64,000 nt of DNA from Cristatella mucedo. Its lineage: Eukaryota; Bryozoa; Phylactolaemata; Cristatellidae. Position 1 is the stretch's first letter, and each line of letters begins with the position of its first letter. A program made the position numbers and the translations under genes. The stretch covers positions 10,674,501 to 10,738,500 of the forward strand of contig WPIO01000002.1 of assembly GCA_009760855.2 (NCBI GenBank), in the 5' to 3' direction. Of this stretch, positions 24,745 through 37,115 are shown one piece after another. A model generated the notes under the pieces. That model was given only the letters and a program-made list of their open reading frames with translations, ran no database searches and was not told the origin of the DNA.

Positions 24745-27115
24745 GCTGACATGTCTAGTACCCTTAGAGAACTAAATCTCTTTCCAGACACTTCGCAGAG
24801 GCTGTAAAGAAGCATGCAAATTTGCTCAGTGACAAAAAGCAGAGTTATCAACAAACATTAACACATAATTCGCAAGTACCCAGCAAATCTATGAGCAACA
24901 GTTGGGCTATTATCCTTTATATATCGTCAAGTCAGATTATGTGAGACGTCAGTTCCAGGCTTCGGGAGTATACAAAATAAAGGCATGGACTCCAAAGGAT
25001 TTGAGGTTGGTTAGAGGCACAGGCACAGCAAAATGACTTTTGGGGGAGATACATCTCAATCATAGAAGACAACAAGTCCTCTGGACCCTATTCCCACTGT
25101 CCTGCTCCTACGTTGCATTGATCTGCTGCTGCCATGCATAACTAACATCATTAATATGTCATTAGCCTCAGCTCATGTCCCAGCACCTTTCAAAAAAAAA
25201 GCTGTTGTCAGGCCACTTCTCAAGAAAGCGACACAAGACCAAGAGAACTTAAGCAACTACCGCCCAGTCTCCCTTCTACCATTCCTATCAAAGACACTGG
25301 AATGGGTCGTGGCAGACCAGCCAAACTCATATATCGAAACCTCACACCTTGCTAGTAAGTTTCAATCTGGCTTTAGAGCTAATCAATCCACAGAGTCAGC
25401 ATTGCTTCGGGTATACAACGACCTACTTAGGAATGCAGACATGGGTAGTGTCTCTGCTTGTTTTGCTCGATCTTTCGGCAGCTTGTGATACCATCGATCA
25501 CAAAGTTCTTCTAGAGCGCCTCTCATCTCGCCTGGGCATCACTGGCACTGCTCTGCAGTGGTTCAGATCCTATCTCAGTGGCAGACTCCTGAGTATTGAC
25601 GTGAATGGACAAAGATCATCCGAAAGTACCTCTGAAATATGGGGTACCTCAGGGCTCAGTGCTAGGTCCGGTTCTTTTCACGGTATATACTCTCCCTCTT
25701 GCTGATGTGATTGCCAAGCACAATGTAGGCTTTCACTTCTATGCGGATGACACTCAGTTGTACCTTTGCTTTGATCCCTCCCAGCCTTCGAGCACCTCAA
25801 ATTCTCTAAACTCACTAGCTGCATGCATTGATGATATCCGCACATGGATGGCAGCAAATTTTCTAAAACTAAACGATGATAAAACTAACCTACTAGTTAT
25901 GGGCAAACCCAGTGTGATCCAGAGATTGGAAAGGCTGATGCTCAAAATTGGCTCTGCCAGCATATCTCCAGTTGAATCAGCTCGAAATCTAGGTGTCATA
26001 TTCCAAAGCGACCTCTCGTTAGACGACGATGTCAGCTCCACAGTCAAATCTGCCTATTTTCAGATTCATAACATTGCTAAAATTCGGGCTTGTTTAGATA
26101 AGGATACCACATCTAAGTTGGTCCATGCATTCGTGACATCCCGTCTCGACTTCTGCAACTCACTGCTTACTGGCCTACCAGCATGTGCGATCAGGCGATT
26201 GCAGCTGGTCCAAAACTCTGCAGCTAGGCTTGTCTGTCGTGAGCATCGCAATTGCCACATTACTCCACTTCTCGCCGACCTGCACTGGCTACCAGTCAAG
26301 CAATGGATTGACTTCAAGGTTTTGTCGCTCTCTTTTAGGTCCCTTCATTCTATGGCTCCAGCCTATCTCTCAGATATATAACCCCATCAGGCCAAGCATA
26401 GTACCACATGCTTTTCGGAATCCAACAGTCTACAAATACCTCGTTCAAACCTTAAATCCTTTGGAGACCGTGCATTTAGTTCATATGCACCCAAAGCCTG
26501 GAACTCTCTCCCGACTTGCGTCAGAACATCCCTTGACCTGACCACATTTAAAAGGAACTTAAAACACCTATTTAGGACAGCATTTACTGGGTCCCTGTGA
26601 TTCGTCCTTGATGTGCTTATTCGTGCTGTCACTGTGCATGCTGCCACTAACCACATTTGCATGCTGACCCTGTGCATGTCACCCCTAACCATATTATTCA
26701 TTTCGTTTGTTTTTCAAGCATGATTTTACTTACCATTCAATTGCATTTCCCTTTGCAGCAAATGTAAAGCGCCTAGAAAGAGATTAAGTTCTCTGGGGGG
26801 GGGCGCTTTATCAAGTGCATTATTATTATTATTATTATTATTATACACTGCCTAGCTTGATGTGGATGTAGTTCGGATAGGTAGGCTAGAGCAGAGCAGG
26901 ACACTGAAGGGACATCAATGTGAGCGACGACACCTTGATATACATGTGCTGCTTAATGAAGAGTCAGTGCAGGTTAGTGATAGGTAGTGTAATGTGGCAA
27001 CTGCAAAGCTCATGGCAGTCAAGCCTGGCTGAAGAATTTTGCACCAACTGTAGGCACCTTATTATATAGCCAGGAATACTTGCTAGTAGTGAGCAACAGA
27101 AGTAGAGACGAGATG
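24745..27115 (-). mobile_element. Old LINE-A copy interrupted by a younger LINE-A
   Basis: Left part 24745-25048 has the terminal hairpin relic ('tagagaactaaatctctttc' in part) and 3' UTR. Right part 26845-27115 continues the same minus-strand element inward ('gacaccttgatatacatgtg', 'gcagtcaagcctggctgaag'). The gap is a plus-strand LINE-A insertion with possible 4-bp duplication ATAC at both edges (25049-25052 and 26841-26844). Confidence 0.78.
25053..26840 (+). mobile_element. LINE-A, 5'-truncated, RT frameshifted
   Basis: The coding part lies in three overlapping frames (25156-25488, 25349-25705, 25605-26381), so there are at least two frameshifts. RT blocks: 'YRPVSLLPFLSKTLE', 'FQSGFRANQSTESALLRV', 'LLDLSAACDTIDHKVLLERL' (motif A, Phe to Cys before Asp), '[20 protein letters not shown]', '[12 protein letters not shown]' (motif C intact), '[17 protein letters not shown]' and '[19 protein letters not shown]'. 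The 3' UTR ends with outer stem AAAGCGCC (26767-26774) / GGCGCTTT (26803-26810), inner stem AGAGA/TCTCT and a (TTA)n tail. No endonuclease domain is present. By its motifs it belongs to the L2/CR1 assemblage. Confidence 0.93.
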
Positions 27116-28119
27116 TCTCAAAATCCACGGACCAACTTTTTTGTGGTATGCCAGTCTAACGGTATAAGATGGATAGGCCACAGCACACATTCTTGACATG
27201 AGAGAATATGCAGCATCAGCCACCGGATGCCCCCTTCGCCGAGCATTAATGTAGCAACGCATTGCACGCGTGCTTCATCGTCCGATGGCTCGCCGAGTAA
27301 TTTAGAATATGTGACTACTGATAGCAGTACTGTGCTACTGCAAGACATCTAGGTGACACTCCGGGACAATCTCTCTTGGTTAAGTTCTTCCAACAATTAT
27401 TCTTTGGAAGTAATGGCTACATTCGGAGCATCTGTAAAATAAATAGCATGAACCAAGATGATCCTATTAATCCAAAAAGGCAGGTGCTTTCTTTTGTCGT
27501 AGTGTCTGGAAATATGCTGATGGGCCATGGAACTTGCAAATCATTAGATTATTGTATGTCTGGCTGATGTCTGGTGTCTGGCTTTACTGCTAATATAACA
27601 GTGGTGATCCACAGGCAACCATAGCAACAAGTAACAAGCAATGAGAAAGAATAAAGTCCCCGAAGTGAACAGGTGCCCATCCTAAAGCTGTCAGTTAAGC
27701 TACAAGAAAAGAAGAGTCAGCATCATATAAGGAACCCCTATCCTTACTACTGTCACTTTCAAACTTGCTTTGTAAATCACGAATGCAATGTTCAGGCATT
27801 CATCATGCGGTCTCTGTCTCTCTGAGTGTTCTCTGAATGAAGACAGTTTTCTTTTGACAGATATATTTTCGGATCATACATGCTTGCTCTAACAATAGCC
27901 GTGGTCGGTGCGTTTAGATTAGACGTGCACCTCGGAGCCTAGCAAGGTGGTTTTCCAAATGCCGTGTTCTAATTGTTCTAGATCCTTATAGCCTTGTCCT
28001 ATCAGACCTGCAATAGAAAAAATAACTTATCGTGCAGTGCAATTTACTGTACTTATATAATGGCTACTGGTTTGGTGTCAATTTTCCGAAGTTTGGCTCT
28101 TTGAAGGTACTTTCATCTT
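27116..28119. other. No gene recognised
   Basis: Unique sequence with short frames only (27376-27567). No recognised motif or repeat. Confidence 0.4.
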
Positions 28120-28860
28120 CTCAGGAAGATGTTACAGTCGGATTTAGGTAGAGTCCCTATTGATCCCCGAATCCTTCTAGAGAACTTGCTGTATCGACTT
28201 GCATCACTGGAACTGCACAGTAAAGGTTTAGGTCATATCTCAGTGTGAGATTTCGAGATTTGGTGCTAATGTGCAATAGGTCATTCCATGTGCCATAAAA
28301 GTATTATGTATGCCATAGATATGTGCATAGTCTACTTCTTTTCACAATTCAAGCTCTCCCTCTTGTCGATGCAATCGCCGAGCGCAATCTAACCTTACAC
28401 TTTCACACAGATATAAATCTGTACCCGTGCTCCAATCTCCCTGGCCGTCAAGCATGCCAAACTCTGTCTCAACTCCATTGCAGCAAGCATTGCTTATACT
28501 CGAACTTGGATGGCAGCAGACTGTAAAAAATTGAGTGAAGATGCAATCAACTTACTTGCTAGTGGCAAACCTATTGTTACTCGTACAAAGATTGGAAAGC
28601 ATGAATGCCAAAATGGCTCAGCAGGCAATCTCCTGCAGTGTCTACATGTCATTCCGGTGTACTGCTTCAAATTGACTTGTTTCTTGTCGATCTAATCAGC
28701 TCCACAGTCAAGTCTGTTCACTGTAAACTATAAACCACCACAAACATTTGGGCTTAATTTGAGCAGGATACAACAGCCAAGCTGGTTCAAGCACTTGTGA
28801 CATTCAATGTAAGAAAAATAACAATCGGGAAATTTTAGGGCATAACTAAACTACACGGAA
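28120..28860 (+). mobile_element. Highly decayed LINE-A copy
   Basis: Plus-strand remnants in order: 'aggtcatatctcagtg', then 'LLFTIQALPLVDAIAERN' with 'LHFHTDINLYPCSN' where motif C should be (YADDTQLY lost), then a remnant of the [13 protein letters not shown] block and 'cagctccacagtcaagtctg'. Only short blocks survive. Confidence 0.65.
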
Positions 28861-30875
28861 AAAATGCTGAACCTAAACTCGGATGGCATGACTACCTTAC
28901 TCGATATTGCGATTTCCACATTCAACGCCTGCAGAGGTTGTGGGCAGTCGTGCAGTGTGGGACAGCAATAGATGCAATGTGAAGAATGCAGAATTGCCTA
29001 GAAGGCTACCAGGATAAATCAGGTCTTCATATGTGTACTTACTAAATTATCACAGTGCAGGGTGCTCTCACTTCACAGCCCAGCTCCTGGGCCCGAGTCC
29101 TTCAGCAGGCAATTACTAATTCCGCACTGACAGGTTGAGTGGCAGCAACCAAGCTTCTTCACTAACTATATAAATGAGGCTGCTGAATCGACTGAACTTT
29201 ACTTTAGGCTAAAAACCGTGCTATTAACAGCAATCGCGTTTAGCTGCATTTACCTTCGTAATATTCTCAATTTCATGTGAACTATTTTATATGTGTATAG
29301 GTCTATTCAGATTACTTGTCTCCTGATAGAAAACTAGTTACCATGGGAGGGTGGAGTGGTGTCAACAGTTCAAGGCTGTAGCCGAGATGTAGAATGGCTC
29401 AAAAGTAAGTTTACATGGTATTCCTTCAGCTACTCCCAAAAAGAGCTTTATTTGGCATCAGGTCTCGGTAGATGCAGGTGTGATATGTATTTGTTTTCTA
29501 AATACCTTGCATCAGTAGCCAATCTGTTTGCCACTATAGTGCCAGCCGGTAAAGGTACGTTTCACGGTCTGGATAGTATACAACCCAGGAACAGCTTTGT
29601 ATTTTTTTTTATCTTGGAGGTCTTGAAGACTGTGGGTCTGGTGGCCATTGATAACGGTTGTTTGCAGAAAGCAAATAGCCAATGCTGTGCGCTTATTTCT
29701 AGCCTATGATATCAAAATGAGTAAAGTGCAGTGTGCTCTTGTATCTTTTGGCTAGCTCTCTAATAGTGGTGGCTTTTTTGAGTTTATTTGCAGTGTTTTT
29801 GAGCAATGTTATGGACTTGGTCAACTAGAAAACTGTACTGGCCCAAACGGCCCCCACGTGGTTTCAGCCAGGGAGTGCTCTAACGCTCCTGGCTCTAGCA
29901 GTTGCCTTGCAGTAACTTCAAGCCTGTAGATTTCTTGGGCCCTCATCAGCTCAACGAATACCCCATCATGCACCAGGTGGTACCACTTCTACTAAAGATA
30001 TTTCCAGTAGGTTATGTAAACAGTGTGAACCGAATGATAAATGCCAGCACCTGAAAAAAATCACCGACAACCAAAAAGATTTGCATCGGCAAGTTTTCCC
30101 TAGCTGGGTCACACCTGAGGTACCTATCGGCTAAAACAATCGTGGCCTTGACTAAATACCCAATGCAACGCAACTAAAGTAATTGTACTATGCAGAAAAC
30201 AGCGGTGTGACTAAATGGGAGAGGTAGCAGTACCGAACATTGAAAAAAGGGAAACCGAGAGCGGTAAATCGATCACAGTCAGAGACACTGTCAGCTTGTA
30301 CGCTGCTTTATTCTAAGCTAGCAAAAAGTGATCGGATCATCTTCATTAGGACTCGCCAAATACCGTCGGCGTGAGATTGGAACCACCCAACGCTGCGTTG
30401 CTGCATTGCGCCCCAAAAGTTATCAACAAGCAAACCTATTGCAGAGCGCGGTCAAAGGGAATAAGGTCGGAGCATCAATTTAGTGCTCAGTGCACGGCCA
30501 ATAGGTGAAGAGCGCCTTCGGAAGGTGCAAGCTGCGCGGTTTCCCAACGCTAGCAGGAGAACGGCTGACAACGGCAGAGGCGCCGAGCGGATGTGCTAAC
30601 CTTTGCCCTATCCCTGATAAAACGTTGCGACATTAAAAAAATTATGACTTCGATTTCTAATCAAATAAATAGACTTTTCGGATATTCAAAAAATTAAAAA
30701 GCATTATTTCAGTGTTACCGCTGCATTGTGGCCGTGATATATATAGCTTGCTTTCGGCCATGCTACTTCCTTTCCAATGGAGCCGGCATGGTGTAATGGT
30801 CGTAGGACGGCCGCTTTGTAAGACTCGTTGTTTCACGTAAGTTAGATCGCGATGCTTGGCAATGCGCCGATCATA
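28861..30875. other. No gene recognised
   Basis: A 117-residue frame at 29356-29709 has no motif I know. A weak tRNA-like A box lies at about 30785 ('gcatggtgtaatggtcg') without a B box. CpG-richer sequence occurs at 30400-30620. Confidence 0.35.
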
Positions 30876-31479
30876 GTTGCTATGATGACCTAATGGTTCA
30901 CGGACTAGAGTCTCTGAAATATCGTGTAGACTCCAGCCATATCTTCTGAGCAGGTTGTGAAACATGTGCAAGGGAATTTAGGTGCGTATTTGGCGTTAAG
31001 AAGTGTGATGTTCTTGTAGGTTTCATTAAAGGCCGCAGACGGTTTTTTATAGCGAAGCAACGGTATGTGACTCTTAATTGCGCGAGTAACTTTGCTGCCA
31101 TTTTAGTAACGTTTCAGTAACCTTGTTCATTGATCTGATTACCGCCTTTGGCTTCTGCTTTCGGCTGCATGATTTTGGTTGCTATGATGACCTAATGGTT
31201 CACGGACTAGAGTCTCTGAATTATCTGTAGACTCAAGCCATATCTTCTGAGCAAGTTGTGACATATGTGTAAGTTAGCCCAGTGGAGTGCTTAGTCTTAT
31301 AAAATTGTGATCTATTTTTAGGCTACATTAGAGGCTGCTGACGTTCTATATAGCGAAGCAACGGTATGTAACTTTAAATTCCACGAATTATTTCGCTGCT
31401 GTTTAGTTATATCGGTAACGCTAACTTTTGCATTGATTTGATCACCGCCTTTGGCCTGTGCTCTCGGCGGTATGAAGCA
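30876..31479. repeat. Two-copy tandem duplication, about 302 bp unit
   Basis: 'gttgctatgatgacctaatg' begins at 30876 and again at 31178. The blocks 'gttcacggactagagtctct', 'gccatatcttctgagca', 'tagcgaagcaacggtatgt' and 'accgcctttgg' follow in the same order in both. The copies differ by substitutions and small indels. No relation to the LINEs or SINEs is seen. Confidence 0.9.
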
Positions 31480-33464
31480 GTGCATATATAATTTGGCCTG
31501 AACCCTACTAGTAAGCTTCTGTCGAAGTGCTGGTTTCTTAGTGCACCGTACATTCACTGTATAGTAATTACTATGGTAAATATTTGCACTATTTGCCTTC
31601 ATTTTTAGGTGCCGTGATGTCGTTGCTGACAAAGGTTTGTATGCGTGCCTTAATTTCTTGAATGTTTTTCTGCGAATAAATCATGTTCGAAATTATTCGC
31701 CTTGTAATTGTATCAATGACGTGCGGTGGCATTTTTAACATGGCAGCTTGTAATGCGTCCCAAATTAAAATGGGCCATAGCTAACCAATAACCGTGTCAG
31801 AATAAGTATAACGGTATAGCGTCGTCAAAACAAATCTGGAGCCATGTAAGTAATCTGCACAGGATAACTCCTAAAAATTGGTTCGATGACAACCATTACG
31901 TAGTTATGCATGACATGCACAGGGTCGTCATATCATGAGTATGGTCAGTATCGGCAAGCATAATAACACTTGACTAATCCGACGATCAAAGACCTAATGC
32001 CTAGATTTAGCCTGACAGTCTAATTGGGTAGTAAAGAAATTAAATAGGAAAAAATTTAAACAGCTCCACGGTACCCGATATTTAAGAGGCTCCGAATGAT
32101 TTGTCCCTAAACATCGGTAATTTAGGGCCTCCCACCATGTGTAACCTATCAGTTCAGTACTGGTGTTGCCCTTGCGAGGTAAGAGGTGCCCGAGAATGAA
32201 TCAGTGATTGTATCAAGAGGTGCTGACAGATCAAATATCTGTATCTAGCCGAGTTAAACTACCGTAGTGCATTCCCAAGTAGGTCGTTATTAACCCAACT
32301 GTTGCCTTCTTTAGAACCGGCTTTATCAAAGCTTTTTTGTAAGGGTCTGTGACTTGACTTTAGGTAAACCTGGCATTTTCTATCCCAGCTATGCATGGCG
32401 GTGGCAGTTGTGCATGGTACGAGCGAACCCATGATGTTAATCAAATTTATCCGTTGGATATAGTCGGTTTGCTGCATTAGTTGAATGTTATTGTAAGTAT
32501 ATATATATATATCTATGGTAGCACCTACCTTAAACAGCACAGACGAGGACCTATTGATATCCCCCGAAATTTATCATAAATTTGTTGTATTTTTTAGACG
32601 TATTTACTCAATGTGCCTACCTTTGGCTGGGTATGCAGCATCAGTGAAAGCTAAGAAATTGCTGAGGTACCCTAGTTTAGCTAGTTGGGCAAAGCGAACA
32701 GAAAGGAGTGCTGTTCCAAGTAGTCCCGTTTTTTGTTCGTATTAAAAGTTACGAGTCCGGTACAACAAATGTCAGCTACCTGCTGTAATCATGTGCCGTA
32801 CACATTAAAAGCTAACAGGAGCACATTTCAGTAGAGGTCTATTAGTATATAGCAAGATAATGTGATGCACAGCTACAACGATGATGCCCCACCGAGAACT
32901 CAGCCAGGCGGAGAACTTATATATGGATATGACCCGCTTGAGCTCTCGGCCTTCTCGTTTCTTCACCCTGCTGACGTCCGGTCCGAAGATCGACTAGGCA
33001 TCAGTCGAATAGACCGAAACTTAGGCGAAATTAAGACGTTATGGCAAAAGTATGTAACGTGTTTAGCCGCGTATCTAAGCTCGGTGCCTGGTTGAAAAAG
33101 AAAATTCGTCTGCACGAGGGCTCATACTAGGTACTTACAAATTCTGCAGTAGTGCACCATACAGTTTTCATCAAGTTGGCAAGTATTACTTAGTGCACCA
33201 GCTGCTGCTCGCCTCTCCTTAGCTGCCCAATCTCAGCATCTTATGAATGTAACCACACCTGAAGCTAACACTACACATTTGCACAACTACCCAAAGGTGC
33301 AAATTGACTCATCGCTCCGTAAGATTTCGAGGCAATCTTAGTGAGTCCTGGTATTTTTGGTTGGTCAATACCATTGCAAACGAGCCACTTGGTGCTTAAC
33401 GGACAGAAGTGGTTTTTTTTTACTGCAAGCAGTCTTGTCGACACCTATTTCTACCAGCTCGCTT
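31480..33464. other. Mostly unassigned
   Basis: A short LINE-A 3' UTR relic occurs at about 31913-31965 ('gacatgcacagggtcgtcat', 'gagtatggtcagtatcggca'). Nothing else is recognised; the open frames (32515-32745, 32862-33095) have no known motif. Confidence 0.4.
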
Positions 33465-33631
33465 GAGCCGTGATAGCACATTAGGTAAGGCGGTGGCTTT
33501 CACGGCTAAGGTCGCGGGTTCGATTCCGTCGGTGGGCGATTCTTTATCGCCACTGCAAGCAGTGGTGATTGCCGTAAAGGCTCTTCTGTCGCTATACAAA
33601 AGAAGCTGTTTAATCAGCTAGGAATTTTTCT
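33465..33631 (+). mobile_element. SINE-A, full length
   Basis: Head 'gagccgtgatagcacattag', B box 'gggttcgattccgtcggtgg', body 'aagcagtggtgattgccgta', tail 'gctatacaaaagaagctgtt', 'taatcagctagga'. A/B boxes and terminal hairpin are retained. Confidence 0.92.
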
Positions 33632-35144
33632 CAGCAGGAGCTTGCAGGCATTGAGCTCGCCGAGGCAAAACGATGCACTTGGCTTAACCTTTCGTCGAGT
33701 GTCCTTGCGGTTGTAGGCTGCCGTGTCTCTAAACGTTTTCGACGATACTGGTCACAGCTTTCTTCCTCAGGTCTGATCTCACCAAAGTCTCGCTAATTCG
33801 CAATATTAAAGCAATTGTGATATGGCAAAGCCCGGTAACCTGCTAACCCCACATTCACTCCCGTATATTTTTTTGGCAGTTAATTAGATGGTCTGAGGCT
33901 TGCCGGTTGGCAATAGCTTGAGGAGATTAGCAAGCAAAGTTTTTTTCGTAATACTTCGCATGCCAAAAGTACCTCCAAAAAATGCAATGCAGCCGTTTTC
34001 ATGGTCCTGTAAAATAGGGTCCGCCATTTGTAAATGGCCTATTAGGGTTGGAACTCGTTTTCTCAATGTTTGTTTTTCGGTTTTTCAAGATTGCAGTAGG
34101 TAGAGGACACATTAATTGGGTGCACGCGTTCTTGGTGCTCCGGTCCAATGTTTCGGGATCGCTGATACTTTTTTGCTGGGGTGAATTTAGAACTTCTGAG
34201 AGTGCAACAGTTTTGCAATGCATAGCACTGGTCTACTCGCCCCCATCAACCCCCCCCCCCTGGCAAGTTTCTAATAGAAAACTGACGGTACAAGGCCAGC
34301 TTGCCGGTCATGTTGTCAACAGCTTACCCCTGTGTCTAGCAAATGTCACAAATAGGCTAATACTGATTCCGAACTAGATGATATTTGGAATGTGCGTTAG
34401 TAAGCACCTGCGTATAATTTTAACCGTTTCAGGTGCTTATAAGACTTCGACATAAAGTGTTGATTGAAAGCTGCCCTTTTGATTAGCCAGCCGGTGTGTC
34501 AGCAGGCTGCCACTGTGTATTGCAAATGTTGCAGATAGGCTAATAGGGTTTTGATGACAGCGATTATTTGGCTTACTTGTTTCGCCGAGTCTCATGCTTC
34601 GAGATCCTCCCTTACTACTTCGAAATTGCCCCAGCAATCTGGCCTAGCAGCTATGTAAATTCCATATTTCGGCCAGTACTCCACCGATCGACGTGAAATT
34701 TGAAATGTGGGTCGTGCTCTGCTTGTGCACCGCTTGTACGAGTTCATTTCCCGTTTACGTTGGATAGGTAGTGCGATACTTTTCCCTACGCGTCCTTAAA
34801 CTTGATAATCTGCTTTCAACCTTCTCGGCTAAGCGTTATATTTTTACATCTTTTCTAGGCTGGGCAAGTGGTAAGCCAAGTATCCTGCATTTTTTGAGAA
34901 GTGGGGATTTTCCTTTTAATTTTGAATATATTTGAATGTGCTGATTTCTCCAGACTCCAATGTTAAGGATATCAACTGTGACCTTCACCAGCCCAAGGAC
35001 GTCAAAAGCTCAGCATCCGACCTATTGCTACATCAAAAGATAGTTAAGGGGACAACTCAATTTTGTCAGATGAGGCTAAGTAAATCTGCCTCGTAGCACG
35101 CTTAAGGACGTTGCTTCGGGCTCCCTAGATTTGGCTACCATTCC
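33632..35144. other. No gene recognised
   Basis: Unique sequence. A weak, diverged direct repeat is visible: 'gcaaatgtcacaaataggct' near 34340 and 'gcaaatgttgcagataggct' near 34520. Open frames on both strands overlap and match nothing known. Confidence 0.4.
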
Positions 35145-37115
35145 TTTCTAGATGCGACCTAATATAAAGTAATGTAATGTATCTCCGTCTGTAACTCCAC
35201 AAAGTAATCAATACTATGTGAGTATTACGCAGGAGAGTTTTGTATAGCCACTCACAGCCTAAGCCGCTTTCGGTACGCATTCGGTAGCCAACAGACTTTG
35301 TCTCACGCAACAAAGAGAAAGTGGGAAGCATAGCAGAATCGGGAGAGCAGTTGAGGTAGTGAGTAGCATGGAAGTAACAGCTCAGGACCGCTGAAAAAGA
35401 TTAGCAGGCAGCAGGAAAGTAGTTGTCGTTGCATAAGAATTGTGGAAGCAAGTTCCACAGTCGAAGACCTGCAGAGCTAAAGCCTCTTGTCGCCAAAGAT
35501 CTTTAAGCGGAGGAATGAAGCGGCTAATTTACTGTCCACACGGGACCTGAGGGCTCGAAGAGGCTGAAACTGGTGCAGCAGTCCAGCTAGGTAAGAAGGA
35601 GCCAAGCCGTGGCGGGCCTTGTGGGTCAGCGTAAGAGCTTTGCTCGGGTCAGCGTAAGAACTTTGCTCTGTATCAATTGATCAACCGGCATCCATCCTAG
35701 CTCTTTTAGCAGAGGAGACACGTGCTCAAACCTCTGGGACTTGAAGACTAGCCTTGCAGCCATATTCATAGTCAGCTGTAGTGGCCTAGTTGCTTTCCTT
35801 GGTAGCCCAGCCAAAACGGAATTACAATAATCAAGACGAGACAGAACTAAGGAGCTTGTTAAATTCTTTGCAAGCCACTGTGGAAGACACCTCCTAATCT
35901 TTGATAGGGATCGGACATGATGGCTAGCTGTAGAAGCAGTCTTCTGAATGGAGCTCTTAAAATGTAGGCAGCTGTCGAAAACGACACCTAAATTTTGAGC
36001 ACATGGTGATGGTCGCACAACAACATTACCTATTAGAAGAGCAAAGCCTTTAAATCCAGCCACACGCTTAGGGTGTCATATGAGCAGCAGTTCGGTATTA
36101 TCGTCATTTAATTTCAGGAAGTTTTCCGACATCCAGGATTGAATGTCGGCAAGGCAAGCATTCAGTTTCTCTGTGGCTGCAGCAGATTCCGACGGTTTGA
36201 ATGACAAATACAGCTGAGTATCGTCAGCATAAAAGTGATATCCTATTCCACCGGCCTTAATCACTTTTCCCAGAGGTTGAGTATAAATAGAGAACAGCAA
36301 GGGACCGAGTAAAGTACCTTGAGGGACTCCACAGGTGACCTGTCTCGTGTGTGAGACCTGACCCCCACACGAAACGGATTGAACACGATCAGACGAGTAC
36401 GATTTAAATCACGCCAGTGCTTCGTCTGCCAGACCTATCGTTGTTCTCAATCGTTCAAGTAGAACATCGTGATCAATTATGTCGAAGGCAGCTGACAGAT
36501 CTCGCAGCTAGGGCAGTGACATTCCCGTCATCGTTGCCACGTAGAACGTCATTGTTAACACGGAGGAGAGCAGTTTCAGTGGAGTACTGCCACTTGAATC
36601 CTGATTGAAATGTTTCTGACATTTCATTCTTTTCAGTATGTGCAACCAGCTGCTTTGCAACAATTTTTTCAAGAATCTGACAAGAAAGGAAGAAGGGAAA
36701 CTGGGTGATAGTTTGCAAGGACCTTTGTATCTAATCCAGGCTTTTTAAATATGGGTCTAGCGATTGTCGATTTGAAGGACTTGGAGACGACCCGTTTTCC
36801 CAAAGAAGCATTAAAACTCTTGGTTACGGCAGGGCTAAGTGGGTCTGCCAGTGAAGACCACAGAGATGATGGTAAAGGGTCTTCAGGAGACGAGCTCTTT
36901 TTGCTAGACCTTATTAAGGTAGCCACATCACATGCAGAAACCTCGGGAAACATTTAATGAAGATCACAGTATGTGATACCGAAATTGCTTTAGTCGGAGG
37001 GGGCTTTATGGACGTACGAATGTGCTCAATTTTTTCAGTAAAGAAGGCTGAAAACTTTTTGGCTGAGCCCTAATATCTGGGGAGTCAGACCTCAGGCCTC
37101 CAGACAGTGCCCCTT
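35145..37115 (-). mobile_element. LINE-B, longest copy, broken RT
   Basis: Minus-strand element with RT in several frames (36669-36953, 36473-36718, 36076-36300, 35626-36063). Blocks: 'ANYHPVSLLPFLS', 'FQSGFKWQYSTETALLRV', '[19 protein letters not shown]' (catalytic YADD kept), '[17 protein letters not shown]', 'LDYCNSVLAGLP' and 'LVFKSQRFEHVSPLLKELGW'. The 3' UTR runs to an ACATT-type tail at 35145-35190. Motif A is destroyed ('ALAARSVSCLRHN'). At about 36690 it has the same 2-nt deletion as the 5.6 kb copy. A 20-bp tandem duplication ('gtcagcgtaagaactttgct') lies at about 35627-35670. Confidence 0.92.

Noticed and set aside
29356-29709. 117-residue open frame
   Set aside because: No recognisable domain, no start or splice context, and composition like the surrounding non-coding sequence.
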